Shown here: positions 1 to 8,033 of the stretch, in pieces
How the letters are laid out: each line of letters begins with the position of its first letter
How positions within the stretch are numbered: the first letter of the stretch is position 1
Assembly (NCBI GenBank): GCA_900763885.1
Contig: CAAFLY010000001.1
Location: 1-17,994, forward strand
Length of the DNA stretch: 17,994 bases
Direction of reading: 5' to 3'
From: Clostridia bacterium
Lineage (GTDB): Bacteria > Bacillota > Clostridia > Oscillospirales > CAG-272
Made by a program: the position numbers and the translations under genes
Notes under the pieces: generated by a model
What the model was told of the DNA's origin: nothing
What the model saw: only the letters and a program-made list of their open reading frames with translations
Database searches by the model: none

Positions 1-61
1 CCTTATGGCAAAATGCACAAAAGCTGACCGTGGCAACGCGCGTTTTTCCCGCAGCCGTCCC

Positions 62-90
62 TTGACAACGGCGGATTTCTGTGCTATACT
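62..90 (+). promoter_or_regulatory. Sigma-A promoter of thrS
   Basis: The -35 box TTGACA (62-67) and -10 box TATACT (85-90) are separated by exactly 17 bases, a near-perfect housekeeping promoter. Transcription would start near 96-98, immediately before the T-box leader. The bases before it (1-61) show no gene or other signal. Confidence 0.9.
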
Positions 91-96
91 GTACCG

Positions 97-330
97 TGAG
101 GACAAGTCCCGCGAACATACCGTACAGAGAGGGATCGGCTGGTGCAAGATCTCCGGAGACGCGCGCGGATACCACCTTGCCGAAGAAAACGGCGGATCCC
201 GCGACGGATCCTACAAATGTTATACAAATGAAGTAAAAGCTCGGGTGGAACCGTGCGGATTTTTTCGCACCCCGGACAAACGCATGAATCGCCGTCGGCA
301 TCGTGCATCTGTCTGTCGGGTGCATTTTTG
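97..330 (+). ncRNA. T-box riboswitch (threonine) leader of thrS
   Basis: This untranslated leader senses uncharged tRNA-Thr and lets transcription continue into thrS when charging is low. Seen in the sequence: a Stem I distal arm in which GGGATC and GATCTC flank the characteristic GGCTGGTGCAA loop (131-153); a probable specifier codon ACC (Thr) at 171-173 followed by A; and the T-box core GGGTGGAACC at 243-252. In the antiterminator, GGG (243-245) pairs with CCC (270-272 or 271-273) and GTGCG (253-257) pairs with CGCAC (266-270), leaving the TGGAACC bulge to bind the tRNA acceptor end. The competing terminator is listed separately. A frame open from position 5 runs through this RNA into thrS, but it is not a credible N-terminal extension. 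The specifier is read by eye; ACC at 174-176 is the only close alternative and is also Thr. Confidence 0.93.
267..329 (+). terminator. T-box-controlled intrinsic terminator
   Basis: GCACCC (267-272) pairs with GGGTGC (318-323), and GACA (275-278) pairs with TGTC (314-317). Inner helices are GCATGA/TCGTGC (282-287 with 301-306) and GCC/GGC (291-293 with 297-299). The stem is followed by ATTTTT (324-329). Its 5' arm overlaps the 3' arm of the antiterminator, so the two folds are mutually exclusive, as expected for a transcriptional T-box. Confidence 0.88.
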
Positions 331-361
331 TTCTCAGGCGAATTTCACGGAGGTATCGCGT

Positions 362-2263
362 ATGTTTACCGTTACTTTTCCCGAAAAGCAGGTATCCTTT
401 GACGCTCCGCTGTCTGTGTATGACGCGGCGCGTGAGGCTGGACTGATCTCCCGCGATGTGATCGGCTGTGCCGTCAACGATGTGCCCGCCGATCTGACCC
501 ATGTGCTCGACGGCGACGCGTCCGTCAAGCTCTACACCTTTGCCGACAAGGAGGGCAAGCACGTATTCTGGCACTCCGCGTCCCACATCCTTGCCCAAGC
601 TATGAAGCGGCTCTATCCCGACGTAAAGCTCACCATCGGTCCCGCGATTGAGGAGGGCTTCTACTACGATTTCGACGCCACGGAACCGTTCACGCCCGAG
701 GTACTTGAAAAGCTCGAGGCGGAAATGAAGAAGATCGTCAAGGAAAACGAAAAGATCGAGCGGTTCACGCTGTCACGCGCGGACGCCATCGCGTTCATGC
801 AGGAAAAGGACGAGCCCTACAAAGTCCAGTTGATCGAAGAGCTGCCGGAGGGAGAGACGATCTCGTTCTACAGACAGGGCGAATTCACCGATCTGTGCGC
901 CGGTCCCCATCTGTTCTCGACCGGAGCGGTCAAGGCGTTTAAGCTGACCCAATGCACCGGTGCGTACTGGAAGGGCGATGCTGCCAACAAGATGCTCCAG
1001 CGCGTATACGGCGTGGCTTTCCCGAAAAAGGAAGAGCTGGACGCGTATCTGCTCCGCATTGAGGAGGCGAAGAAGCGCGACCACCGCAAGCTCGGCAAGG
1101 AGCTCGGTCTCTTTACCATCATGGACGAGGGTCCCGGATTCCCGTTCTTCCTGCCGAAGGGTATGGTCCTGCGCAATACACTGATCGATTACTGGCGTCA
1201 GGTACACAAGAAATTCGGCTATGTGGAGATCTCCACCCCAATGATCTTAAACCGCGCGCTCTGGGAGCGGTCCGGCCACTGGGATCACTATAAGGAAAAT
1301 ATGTACACCACCATCATCGACGGCGAGGATTACGCCATCAAGCCGATGAACTGTCCGGGCGGTATGCTCGTATACAAGATGGAGCCGCACTCCTACCGCG
1401 ATCTGCCGCTCCGTGTCGGGGAACTCGGTCTGGTACACCGTCATGAGCTGTCCGGCGCGCTCCATGGTCTTTTCCGCGTGCGCTGCTTCACACAGGACGA
1501 CGCCCACATTTTCATGACGTGGGATCAGATGAAGGACGAGATCAAAAACGTCGTGCGTCTCTTTGACGAGGTATACTCCGTGTTCGGGCTGACCTACGAG
1601 ATCGAGGTCTCCACGATGCCGGAGGATCACATGGGCGATGTGAAGGACTGGGATTTCGCAACAGAAACGCTCAAGGCGGCGGTCACCGAAATGGGGAAAT
1701 CCTTCACCATCAACGAGGGAGACGGCGCGTTCTACGGTCCGAAGCTCGACTTCCATCTGGCGGATTCTCTCGGACGTACGTGGCAGTGCGGCACGATCCA
1801 GCTCGATATGCAGCTTCCGGAGCGGTTTGAACTGGAATACACCGGCGCGGACAACGAAAAGCACCGTCCCGTCATGATCCACCGCGTGGTGCTCGGCTCC
1901 ATTGAACGGTTCATCGGCGTCATCACGGAGCATTTCGCAGGCGCGTTCCCGCTGTGGCTCTCTCCGGAGCAGGTCGTCGTGATCCCGGTATCGAACGCCT
2001 TCAACGAATATGCCGAAAAGGTCAACGCGCAGCTGGAGGCGGCAGGCCTTCGCGTACATGCCGATCTGCGCAATGAAAAGATGGGCTACAAGATCCGCGA
2101 GGCACAGCTTCAGAAGACGCCGTATATGCTCATCGTCGGCGAACGGGAAATGCTCGACGGCACTGTATCCGTCCGTTCCAGAAGCGAGGGAGACATCGGC
2201 GCGATTGCCGTAGGTGCCTTCATCGACCGCGCCAACGAAGAGATCCGTACGAAGAAAATCTAA
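362..2263 (+). CDS. thrS: Threonyl-tRNA synthetase
   Basis: Cytoplasmic class II enzyme that charges tRNA-Thr with threonine using ATP and removes mis-attached serine. The protein is 633 aa, close to the usual family length. Order of domains: TGS domain (about 1-62); editing domain with HSASH (H71, H75) and the LCAGPHL motif (C179, H183); class II catalytic core (about 245-530); anticodon-binding domain (about 535-633). The catalytic zinc ligands are visible as C331 (in MNCPGG), H382 (in TQDDAHIF) and H507 (in VMIHR). The start is chosen at the ATG at 362 because GGAGG lies 8 bases upstream (349-353) and the protein then begins exactly at the TGS domain; the frame is open further upstream, but only through the T-box RNA. 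Expression should respond to threonine starvation through the leader. All key residues are present. Confidence 0.97.
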   Translation: MFTVTFPEKQVSFDAPLSVYDAAREAGLISRDVIGCAVNDVPADLTHVLDGDASVKLYTFADKEGKHVFWHSASHILAQAMKRLYPDVKLTIGPAIEEGFYYDFDATEPFTPEVLEKLEAEMKKIVKENEKIERFTLSRADAIAFMQEKDEPYKVQLIEELPEGETISFYRQGEFTDLCAGPHLFSTGAVKAFKLTQCTGAYWKGDAANKMLQRVYGVAFPKKEELDAYLLRIEEAKKRDHRKLGKELGLFTIMDEGPGFPFFLPKGMVLRNTLIDYWRQVHKKFGYVEISTPMILNRALWERSGHWDHYKENMYTTIIDGEDYAIKPMNCPGGMLVYKMEPHSYRDLPLRVGELGLVHRHELSGALHGLFRVRCFTQDDAHIFMTWDQMKDEIKNVVRLFDEVYSVFGLTYEIEVSTMPEDHMGDVKDWDFATETLKAAVTEMGKSFTINEGDGAFYGPKLDFHLADSLGRTWQCGTIQLDMQLPERFELEYTGADNEKHRPVMIHRVVLGSIERFIGVITEHFAGAFPLWLSPEQVVVIPVSNAFNEYAEKVNAQLEAAGLRVHADLRNEKMGYKIREAQLQKTPYMLIVGEREMLDGTVSVRSRSEGDIGAIAVGAFIDRANEEIRTKKI

Positions 2264-2270
2264 GCACGGA

Positions 2271-2325
2271 GCCGTCTCCGCCGTTTTCGTGATCACCAAC
2301 CGCGAAAACGTGCGGGAGACGGTTT
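2271..2325 (+). terminator. Stem-loop after thrS, probable partial terminator
   Basis: CCGTCTCC (2272-2279) pairs with GGAGACGG (2315-2322), and an inner GTTTTCG pairs with CGAAAAC. The stem is long and GC-rich, but only TTTA follows, so termination may be incomplete and allow read-through into the next gene. Confidence 0.6.
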
Positions 2326-2367
2326 ATCCCCCATTCAGGCTATCGGACAGCAGCAGAGGAGGACAGC

Positions 2368-3438
2368 ATGAACTACAGAATCGGTTATATCGGCTTTGGC
2401 GGCATGGCAGGCGGATACCACTACGATACCGCAATGCGCGAGGATGTTCCCTTCACTCCCACCGCCGTATACGATGTGAATCCCGACCGACGCGCCTATG
2501 CGGAATCGAAGGGACTCAAGGCTTTTGACAACATTGGTGATTTTCTGGCGTCGCATCTATTCGACCTCGTACTCGTCGCGACACCCAACCAGTTCCACTG
2601 CCCGTATGTCTGCGCGGCACTGGAGGCCGGATACCACGCGATGAGTGAAAAGCCAGCCGCCATGACATCCGCGGAGATCGAACGGATGATGGCTGCGGCA
2701 AGGAAAGCGGGCAAGGTCTTTACGGTTCACCACAACCGCCGTTGGGACAGAGACTGCCTGATTGTGAAAGAGGCTCTGCAAAAGGGATATTGCGGCGATC
2801 TCATCACGGTGGAGAACCGGATCCACTCGAAATCCGGCGGCAACGGGCATATGTTCGGCTGGCGCGAATTCGCGGATCACGGAGGCGGAATGCTCGGCGA
2901 CTGGGGAGTACATATGCTCGACCAGACGCTATATCTCCTTCCCGGTCCGATCCAGTCCGTATTCGCGTCCGTCAAAACGATCCGTTCCCACGATGTGGAC
3001 GACTACGCGAAGATCATCATCCGGTTCCAGGACGGCTTGACCGCGCAGGTGGAGGACACCACATTCTCGCCGTATCCGATGCCGAAATGGTGGATCCTCG
3101 GCAACCGCGGCGGTATCTGTGTTGAGGATTGCTGCGGGGACTCCGGCAAGGCACGGTTCATCTCGAAATCCCACACGGAGGACGCGGACATCCTGCTTTA
3201 TCCCGGCGGATCGATGGCACACCGTACGATCGGCAATTATCAGGTGGATGAGTGGGAGGAGGCCGCGCTACCGGAGCATCCGATTCCGCAGGACTGGGCC
3301 GCGCTGTACAAAAATCTTGCCGCGCATCTGGATGGCAAGGAAGAACTGGTCGTCACGCCGGAAAGTGTTCTGCGCTGCTTCCGCGTGATCGAGGCGGCAA
3401 GAAAATCCTCCGAAACCAGACTGGCTGTGGAATTTTGA
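2368..3438 (+). CDS. Gfo/Idh/MocA-family oxidoreductase
   Basis: Predicted cytoplasmic NAD(P)-dependent dehydrogenase acting on a sugar or sugar derivative; 356 aa, typical of the family. The N-terminal Rossmann domain starts with IGYIGFGGMAGG (about 5-16). The family motif EKP is at 94-96 (SEKPAAM). The C-terminal alpha/beta domain carries GGGMLGDWGVHMLDQ (about 172-186), which holds the conserved Asp/His region next to the active site. The start has a strong AGGAGGA ribosome site a few bases upstream. It lies 104 bases after thrS with a stem-loop but no clear promoter between, so it may depend on read-through. It faces the minus-strand sugar block and is followed by a bidirectional terminator. 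The substrate cannot be read from sequence. Its placement near a second member of the family (8144-9256) and sugar genes suggests carbohydrate metabolism. Confidence 0.88.
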   Translation: MNYRIGYIGFGGMAGGYHYDTAMREDVPFTPTAVYDVNPDRRAYAESKGLKAFDNIGDFLASHLFDLVLVATPNQFHCPYVCAALEAGYHAMSEKPAAMTSAEIERMMAAARKAGKVFTVHHNRRWDRDCLIVKEALQKGYCGDLITVENRIHSKSGGNGHMFGWREFADHGGGMLGDWGVHMLDQTLYLLPGPIQSVFASVKTIRSHDVDDYAKIIIRFQDGLTAQVEDTTFSPYPMPKWWILGNRGGICVEDCCGDSGKARFISKSHTEDADILLYPGGSMAHRTIGNYQVDEWEEAALPEHPIPQDWAALYKNLAAHLDGKEELVVTPESVLRCFRVIEAARKSSETRLAVEF

Positions 3439-3455
3439 GCCGCATTGGTTTCTTA

Positions 3456-3500
3456 CATAACAAAAGAGTCGTTTCTTGTGAGACGGCTCTTTTTGTTATG
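3456..3500. terminator. Bidirectional intrinsic terminator
   Basis: A near-perfect inverted repeat CATAACAAAAGAGTCGT / ACGGCTCTTTTTGTTATG with a TTGT loop. It has T-runs at the 3' side on the + strand and, as A-runs at the 5' side, on the - strand. It lies between the convergent oxidoreductase gene (ends 3438) and the metallo-beta-lactamase gene (ends 3517) and can terminate both. Confidence 0.92.
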
Positions 3501-3516
3501 CAATTTCTATGTACCC

Positions 3517-4452
3517 CTACCACTTCCGTTTGGTGATCTTTTCTCCGTCAAAATCGAGCGCAATCGTCCCCTCCAGATCGGTGCGGCAATACGGTACGCC
3601 GGCGGATTCCAGCAGCGCGATCGTTTCGTTGTGCGGGTGACCGTATTCGTTCCCGTTGCCGCAGGAGATCGTACAGACCTTCGGATCGACCATGTAGAAA
3701 AATGGCAAGGAGGTGGATGAGGCGGATCCGTGGTGGCCGATTTTCAGAATATCCGCTCGCAGATCGGCGGCATACGGTGTGTCAAGCACGGCGGCCTCCT
3801 CCTCCGCTTCCGCGTCCCCGGTGAGCAGAACGGAGCAGACATTTCCGTCAACCCACAGATCCGCGCGCACGATCAGACTGTTGTTGTTGCTGTTGTCCTC
3901 CACAAAGGCAGCTGGTCCGAGGACGGTACAGGTGATCTTGCCGGCAGAAAGCGTCATTCCGGCATCCTCCGGCGTATAGCGGATCACGCGGGTGCGGTTT
4001 TCCGTAGCGATCTCCGTGATCCGCTCCCAGCTGCCCGCATCCGGAATCACGAGCGTACCGACGCGAAAATCCGTGAGAATCTTCTCTGCACCGCCGCAGT
4101 GATCCGCGTGATCGTGTGTGAGAAACAGAATATCGATCCGTCCTGCGTAGAAGTGGGTATATGCCGCCAGACGCTCTGCGTAATCCTGTATTCCCGTATC
4201 GACAAGGACCGCGTGGCCACTGTCCAGGAGCAGCGTGGCGTCCCCCTGTCCGACATCGACACACCGCACAGACGCCGTATTCCACAGAATCTCGCGCGTT
4301 GGAATGTATTTGCCGGAGCGCGCGTATGTCCATGTGCCGACAAAGGAGAGAATTCCGCAAAGCAGGACGAACAGCGCCACCTTTGTCCACTTCCAGACGG
4401 CACGCCGTCTCCAGTACCGATCCTCACGGGACAAGGATTTTCGTTTGCGCAT
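3517..4452 (-). CDS. Membrane-anchored ComEC-type metallo-beta-lactamase fold protein
   Basis: 311 aa. A basic N-terminus (MRKRKSLSRE...) precedes one hydrophobic segment (about 23-44), and the rest should sit outside the membrane. The body is a metallo-beta-lactamase fold close to the C-terminal nuclease-like domain of ComEC/Rec2: DVGQGDA (66-72), the metal motif THDHADH (112-118), a later TGDAEAE with a metal-ligand Asp, and GHHGS. It lacks the ComEC competence transmembrane domain, so it is a stand-alone hydrolase of this family; the substrate is unknown (phosphodiester or nucleic acid is possible). The start at 4452 is preferred because AAAGGAG lies 8 bases upstream; an in-frame ATG at 4476 has no ribosome site. 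It lies 16 bases after the small membrane protein gene and probably shares its transcript. Downstream is the bidirectional terminator. Confidence 0.85.
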   Translation of the reverse strand: MRKRKSLSREDRYWRRRAVWKWTKVALFVLLCGILSFVGTWTYARSGKYIPTREILWNTASVRCVDVGQGDATLLLDSGHAVLVDTGIQDYAERLAAYTHFYAGRIDILFLTHDHADHCGGAEKILTDFRVGTLVIPDAGSWERITEIATENRTRVIRYTPEDAGMTLSAGKITCTVLGPAAFVEDNSNNNSLIVRADLWVDGNVCSVLLTGDAEAEEEAAVLDTPYAADLRADILKIGHHGSASSTSLPFFYMVDPKVCTISCGNGNEYGHPHNETIALLESAGVPYCRTDLEGTIALDFDGEKITKRKW

Positions 4453-4468
4453 GGGACGGGCTCCTTTC

Positions 4469-4930
4469 TCATACATTCTTCTGTTTCACCATCCGTTTCC
4501 CGTGGATATGAAAAATTTCCGTGATCCTTCCCTTTCCCGCGGCAAGACAATCGATTCCGCGACAGATGCCGAACGCCGGGATGCAGAGGAGAAACCACAT
4601 TGCCGAGAACGCCGGACAGATCTGCCCGAGGAGGTTGCCCGGCATATCGGAATAGTCCCACACCGCCAGTCCCGCCGCGCGATTGACGATCAACCCGACT
4701 GCCAGTTCCATTGCCGTGATGATCGCCGAACCGGTCAGGCAGCGGAACACGAGTGCCCATCGCGCGCACAAACGGTTCAGTCCGTGGAGCAGAACGAGAC
4801 ACACGCCGCCCGTGACCGCCATTGTCCAATGGGTATAGCCGCGCCACAGAATTTCAAGCACGCTGTAGATCCCGCCGCCGGACAGAAAGACGCCGAGCCA
4901 CGTCCATACCGATTTGTTTTCTTTTTGCAT
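4469..4930 (-). CDS. Small integral membrane protein, ABC-transporter type IV (PF06541-like)
   Basis: 153 aa with about four hydrophobic segments (roughly 10-27, 37-53, 62-84, 101-122). The stretch IVNRAAGLAVWDYS (81-94) followed by MPGNLLGQICP is characteristic of the putative ABC-transporter type IV / DUF1113-like family common in Clostridia; this is recognised from memory of the family, not by search. The role is unknown. The start at 4930 is chosen because GAGGTG lies just upstream (about 4937-4942); an upstream in-frame ATG at 4978 has no ribosome site. It begins 79 bases after uxaA with no visible terminator between, so it may be read from the uxaBA transcript, and its stop is 16 bases from the next start. 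A functional link to hexuronate use is not implied by the sequence. Confidence 0.75.
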   Translation of the reverse strand: MQKENKSVWTWLGVFLSGGGIYSVLEILWRGYTHWTMAVTGGVCLVLLHGLNRLCARWALVFRCLTGSAIITAMELAVGLIVNRAAGLAVWDYSDMPGNLLGQICPAFSAMWFLLCIPAFGICRGIDCLAAGKGRITEIFHIHGKRMVKQKNV

Positions 4931-5009
4931 TTTCCGCACCTCACAGATCCGTTTCTCTTTTTCATTAAAATGGACCATTTGGTACGGTTTTATTCATGTC
5001 TGTGCGGAA

Positions 5010-6506
5010 TCAGAGGGTCACGCCGTCCTTCCAGATCGCGAGATTTTCCCGGGACAGCCCCTCGGAACGGACTGTCTCCGTCCCGGACGCAACGGCTATC
5101 ATCCGCGCAAGCAGGCTGTCCGCCAGAGCTGTCATCGGAATGCCGTCGAGAAGCTGTCCCGCGTCAAAATCGATCCAATGCGGCTTTTTTTGCGCGAGTG
5201 CGGTATTTGTTGAGAGCTTCATCGTAGGTATCGGACTGCCGAATGGGGTGCCGCGGCCGGTGGTAAATAGGATGAGCTGTGCACCGGAAGCTGCCAGCGC
5301 CGTGGATGCGACCAGATCGTTGCCCGGAGCCTGCAAAAGCGACAGTCCACGCGTGCGGAGCGGTTCTCCGTAGTGTAAGACATCCTCCACCGGCGCGCTC
5401 CCGCCCTTTTGCGTACAGCCGAGCGACTTTTCCTCGAGCGTTGTGATGCCGCCCACGCGATTTCCGGGAGAAGGATTCTCTCCGACAGGCTCGCCGTGGT
5501 CAAGAAAATACGACTTGAAGCTGTTTACCATATCGACCGTTTTCCGAAAGACCGTCTCGCTCCGGCACCGCGCCATGAGCAGGGTTTCCGCGCCGAACAT
5601 CTCCGGCACCTCGGTCAGGATCGTGCTCCCTCCCATGGAGATGAGCCTGTCGGACACCACACCGAGGAGCGGATTGGCAGTGATCCCGGACAAGCCGTCC
5701 GATCCGCCGCATTTCAGCCCAACCACAAGCTCCGAAAGCGGGACCTCCGTGCGCACCGCCGTCTCCGCTTTTCTGCACAGCTCGCCAAGTATGGACAGTC
5801 CCGCCGCCATCTCATCCGCACAATCCTGACAGGCGAGAAAGCGGACGCGTGAGGGATCGTACATGCCAAGCCGCTTTTTGAGCAGCGGGATCGGACTGTT
5901 TTCACACCCCAGTCCCACGACAAGCACCCCGGCGGCATTCGGATGGCGGATCAGTCCGCATAAGAGATCCATGGTCCGTACCGCGTCCTCGCCAAGCTGT
6001 GAGCAGCCAAACGGATGGGTGTAGGCGACAATTTCGGTCTGCTTGAGGGAGAATTTCGCACGCGCTTCTGCCGCCAATGCGGTGACAATGCCATTCACAC
6101 AGCCGACCGTCGGGAAAATCCAGAGCTCGTTGCGGATTCCGACCCCGCCTTCCCCCTCTCCATCGTCTCTGCGATACCCCATAAAGGTACGTGGCGGCTC
6201 CGGTGGCAGATCGTGAAAGGCGGGCTGATACGTATACGTAAGCGTGCCGGAGAGATTCGTTTTGCAGTTGTGCGTATGGACGAGCGTGCCTGCCGCGATT
6301 TCCGCTGTCGCCGTACCGATCACACTGCCGTATTTGACGATTCGCTCCCCCGGCTTGTGGGATCGAAGCGCGATTTTGTGACCTGCCGGAATCTCCTCAC
6401 GCACAAGCACGGTCCCATAATCCGGGATGGTCAGCGTCTGTCCCGGTGTGAGCAACTCTAGGGCGACAGCGACGGTATCGTTTGGATGAATGCGGATCCC
6501 GGTCAT
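5010..6506 (-). CDS. uxaA: Altronate dehydratase
   Basis: Catalyses D-altronate to 2-keto-3-deoxy-D-gluconate plus water in hexuronate (galacturonate) catabolism; an iron-dependent cytoplasmic enzyme. 498 aa, matching the family's usual length of about 500. The N-terminal SAF domain (about 1-95) includes VHTHNC (77-81). The C-terminal UxaA domain shows GVGIRNELWIFPTVGCVNG (121-139), AYTHPFGCSQLGED, GGSDGLSGITANP and EVPEMFGAE, all hallmarks of the family. The start at 6506 overlaps the uxaB stop as ATGA, with GGAGGA 8 bases upstream inside uxaB, giving translational coupling. Upstream in-frame starts would extend deep into uxaB and are rejected. The gene is complete. Confidence 0.94.
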   Translation of the reverse strand: MTGIRIHPNDTVAVALELLTPGQTLTIPDYGTVLVREEIPAGHKIALRSHKPGERIVKYGSVIGTATAEIAAGTLVHTHNCKTNLSGTLTYTYQPAFHDLPPEPPRTFMGYRRDDGEGEGGVGIRNELWIFPTVGCVNGIVTALAAEARAKFSLKQTEIVAYTHPFGCSQLGEDAVRTMDLLCGLIRHPNAAGVLVVGLGCENSPIPLLKKRLGMYDPSRVRFLACQDCADEMAAGLSILGELCRKAETAVRTEVPLSELVVGLKCGGSDGLSGITANPLLGVVSDRLISMGGSTILTEVPEMFGAETLLMARCRSETVFRKTVDMVNSFKSYFLDHGEPVGENPSPGNRVGGITTLEEKSLGCTQKGGSAPVEDVLHYGEPLRTRGLSLLQAPGNDLVASTALAASGAQLILFTTGRGTPFGSPIPTMKLSTNTALAQKKPHWIDFDAGQLLDGIPMTALADSLLARMIAVASGTETVRSEGLSRENLAIWKDGVTL

Positions 6507-7975
6507 GCCCGATTCCTCCATTTCTGTATTGCCGCGAGCGGATCCCGCCGGATGTCGCTGAGCATTTCGGCAGCCGTTTCCGTAAATCGCGGATATGTCG
6601 TCATATCCTCCCGCCATAGTTCTGTCATTCCGGCGATTTGCCGCACGTATTCCACAGCTGGCAGAGAACAGGACGCAAGAAAGGGCGCCGCGTGTATGTC
6701 CCGGATCGGATAGGTCGTGCCGTTCGGTCTTGTTCCCGCGATCGTGCCGTTTTGTTCCGTTCCCGTCATAAAGGCAAGAAGTGCCGCGAAGGAGAAGGTC
6801 AGGCGGAGCGGCAGCTTTCCGGTCGCATGGAACGCGTCACAAAAGGACGGCAGGATCCGCACACGCCATTTTTCCACAGATTCGATGGAAATGTCCAGCA
6901 GGCGGTGGTCGATGTAAGGATTGTCGAACCGATCCAGCACGTCATTGGCAAAGCGGTGCACCCCATCCGGATCGTGCGGGTCGATCGGGACATAGGGGAG
7001 AATCTCCTCCCGCAGCATATCCGACAAAAACGCGCCGCAATCCGGGTCTTCCACAAGCTCCCGGACGATAGGGATCCCGGCGAGAATCCCACATGGTACG
7101 TTTCCGGTGTGCGCGCCGTTTAATATCCGCACCTTCCGTTCCCGGTATCGCGCAAGGTCGTCGGTGATCGTCACAGGCAGACCGGCATTCCGCAGCGATT
7201 CCAAGGCGGGATTCCCCGTTTTGTCCTCCAATACGAGCGAGAAGAACGGCTCGCACACCGTGATCGCGTCATCCCGATAGCCGAGCGCGTCCCAGATCGG
7301 TGCGGGCTCCCGGGGCAAGCCGGTGACGATTCTGTCGACCAGGGTGTTCACGAACACGCACGCATTCCGGACCCATACGGCAAAATCGTCCGGCAGTCCC
7401 CAACGATTTGCCATGGTGAGAACGCATTCCCGCAGTGCCGTGCCGTTTTGTTCGATCAGCTCCATCGGCAAAATCGTCAGTCCGCGTGCGGGATCGCCGG
7501 AAAACGCCACAAACCGATCGTAGAGAAGCTGGGTGAGCTTGGCGGGATAAGAGCACGCAAGCACATCTATAGGCTCCTCCTCCGTGAGCGCGATTCCCGC
7601 CTCCGTGGTATTGGATACGACATAACATAGTTCCGGCGCACGAAAAATCTCCCGCACACGCGCTCGGTCACGATCCGGATAGAGAAATTCCGGTACGCAG
7701 TCGATGAGCCGTGCCTTCTCCACGATCTGCCCGTTTCTCCGACCGCGGCACAACACGGTATATACGCCCCGTTGACCACGCAGTGCCGCCATTGGATCCG
7801 CGCCCTCCGGCACGACACGTGGCTTGACTGCGGCGATATTGCCAATCGGGATCCCGTGATCGTTCGCGCTCTGCCACAGTTCCCCGATAAAAGCGCGCAG
7901 AAAATTGCCCTCGCCAAACTGAACGGTGCGGATGGGTCTTGCGATGGGCGGATATAGGTCCGTGATCGATTTCAT
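6503..7975 (-). CDS. uxaB: Tagaturonate reductase (altronate oxidoreductase)
   Basis: NADH-dependent reduction of D-tagaturonate to D-altronate, the step before UxaA. 490 aa, polyol/mannitol dehydrogenase superfamily. The N-terminal nucleotide-binding segment is TVQFGEGNFLRAF (17-29). The catalytic region YRERKVRILNGAHT (277-290) supplies the family's Lys (K281), Asn (N286) and His (H289). SNTTEAGI (121-128) is also typical. A GGAGGAG ribosome site precedes the ATG. It is the first gene after a consensus promoter and overlaps uxaA. Fructuronate reductase (UxuB) is a related alternative, but coupling to uxaA rather than uxuA favours UxaB. The uronate isomerase (uxaC) and the later KDG kinase/aldolase are not in this window. 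Confidence 0.92.
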   Translation of the reverse strand: MKSITDLYPPIARPIRTVQFGEGNFLRAFIGELWQSANDHGIPIGNIAAVKPRVVPEGADPMAALRGQRGVYTVLCRGRRNGQIVEKARLIDCVPEFLYPDRDRARVREIFRAPELCYVVSNTTEAGIALTEEEPIDVLACSYPAKLTQLLYDRFVAFSGDPARGLTILPMELIEQNGTALRECVLTMANRWGLPDDFAVWVRNACVFVNTLVDRIVTGLPREPAPIWDALGYRDDAITVCEPFFSLVLEDKTGNPALESLRNAGLPVTITDDLARYRERKVRILNGAHTGNVPCGILAGIPIVRELVEDPDCGAFLSDMLREEILPYVPIDPHDPDGVHRFANDVLDRFDNPYIDHRLLDISIESVEKWRVRILPSFCDAFHATGKLPLRLTFSFAALLAFMTGTEQNGTIAGTRPNGTTYPIRDIHAAPFLASCSLPAVEYVRQIAGMTELWREDMTTYPRFTETAAEMLSDIRRDPLAAIQKWRNRA

Positions 7976-8004
7976 ACTCTCCTCCGATGCGGTTTCTTTC
8001 TTAT

Positions 8005-8033
8005 AGTATAATGCCTTTTGCGCCGGTTGTCAA
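8005..8033 (-). promoter_or_regulatory. Sigma-A promoter of uxaBA
   Basis: On the minus strand TTGACA (8033-8028), 17 bases, then TATACT (8010-8005). This matches the thrS promoter closely. Transcription would start near 7998, about 22 bases before the uxaB start. It lies just beyond the terminator of the upstream operon, so uxaBA can be controlled on its own. Confidence 0.9.

Noticed and set aside
5..361. 119-residue N-terminal extension of threonyl-tRNA synthetase in the same frame
   Set aside because: It translates the promoter and T-box RNA; the TGS domain and a good ribosome site begin at 362.
1247..2299. 350-aa open frame on the - strand
   Set aside because: Antisense to the catalytic and anticodon domains of thrS, which are complete; shadow frame.
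3517..4452. Full ComEC competence protein
   Set aside because: Only the hydrolase domain with one membrane anchor is present; the multi-helix competence domain is missing.
3730..5227. Overlapping + strand open frames of 264 and 330 aa
   Set aside because: Antisense to the metallo-beta-lactamase and membrane protein genes, whose motifs and ribosome sites are clear.
6504..6617. Longer altronate dehydratase start inside uxaB
   Set aside because: The added residues do not resemble the SAF domain; the ATGA overlap with GGAGGA upstream is better supported.
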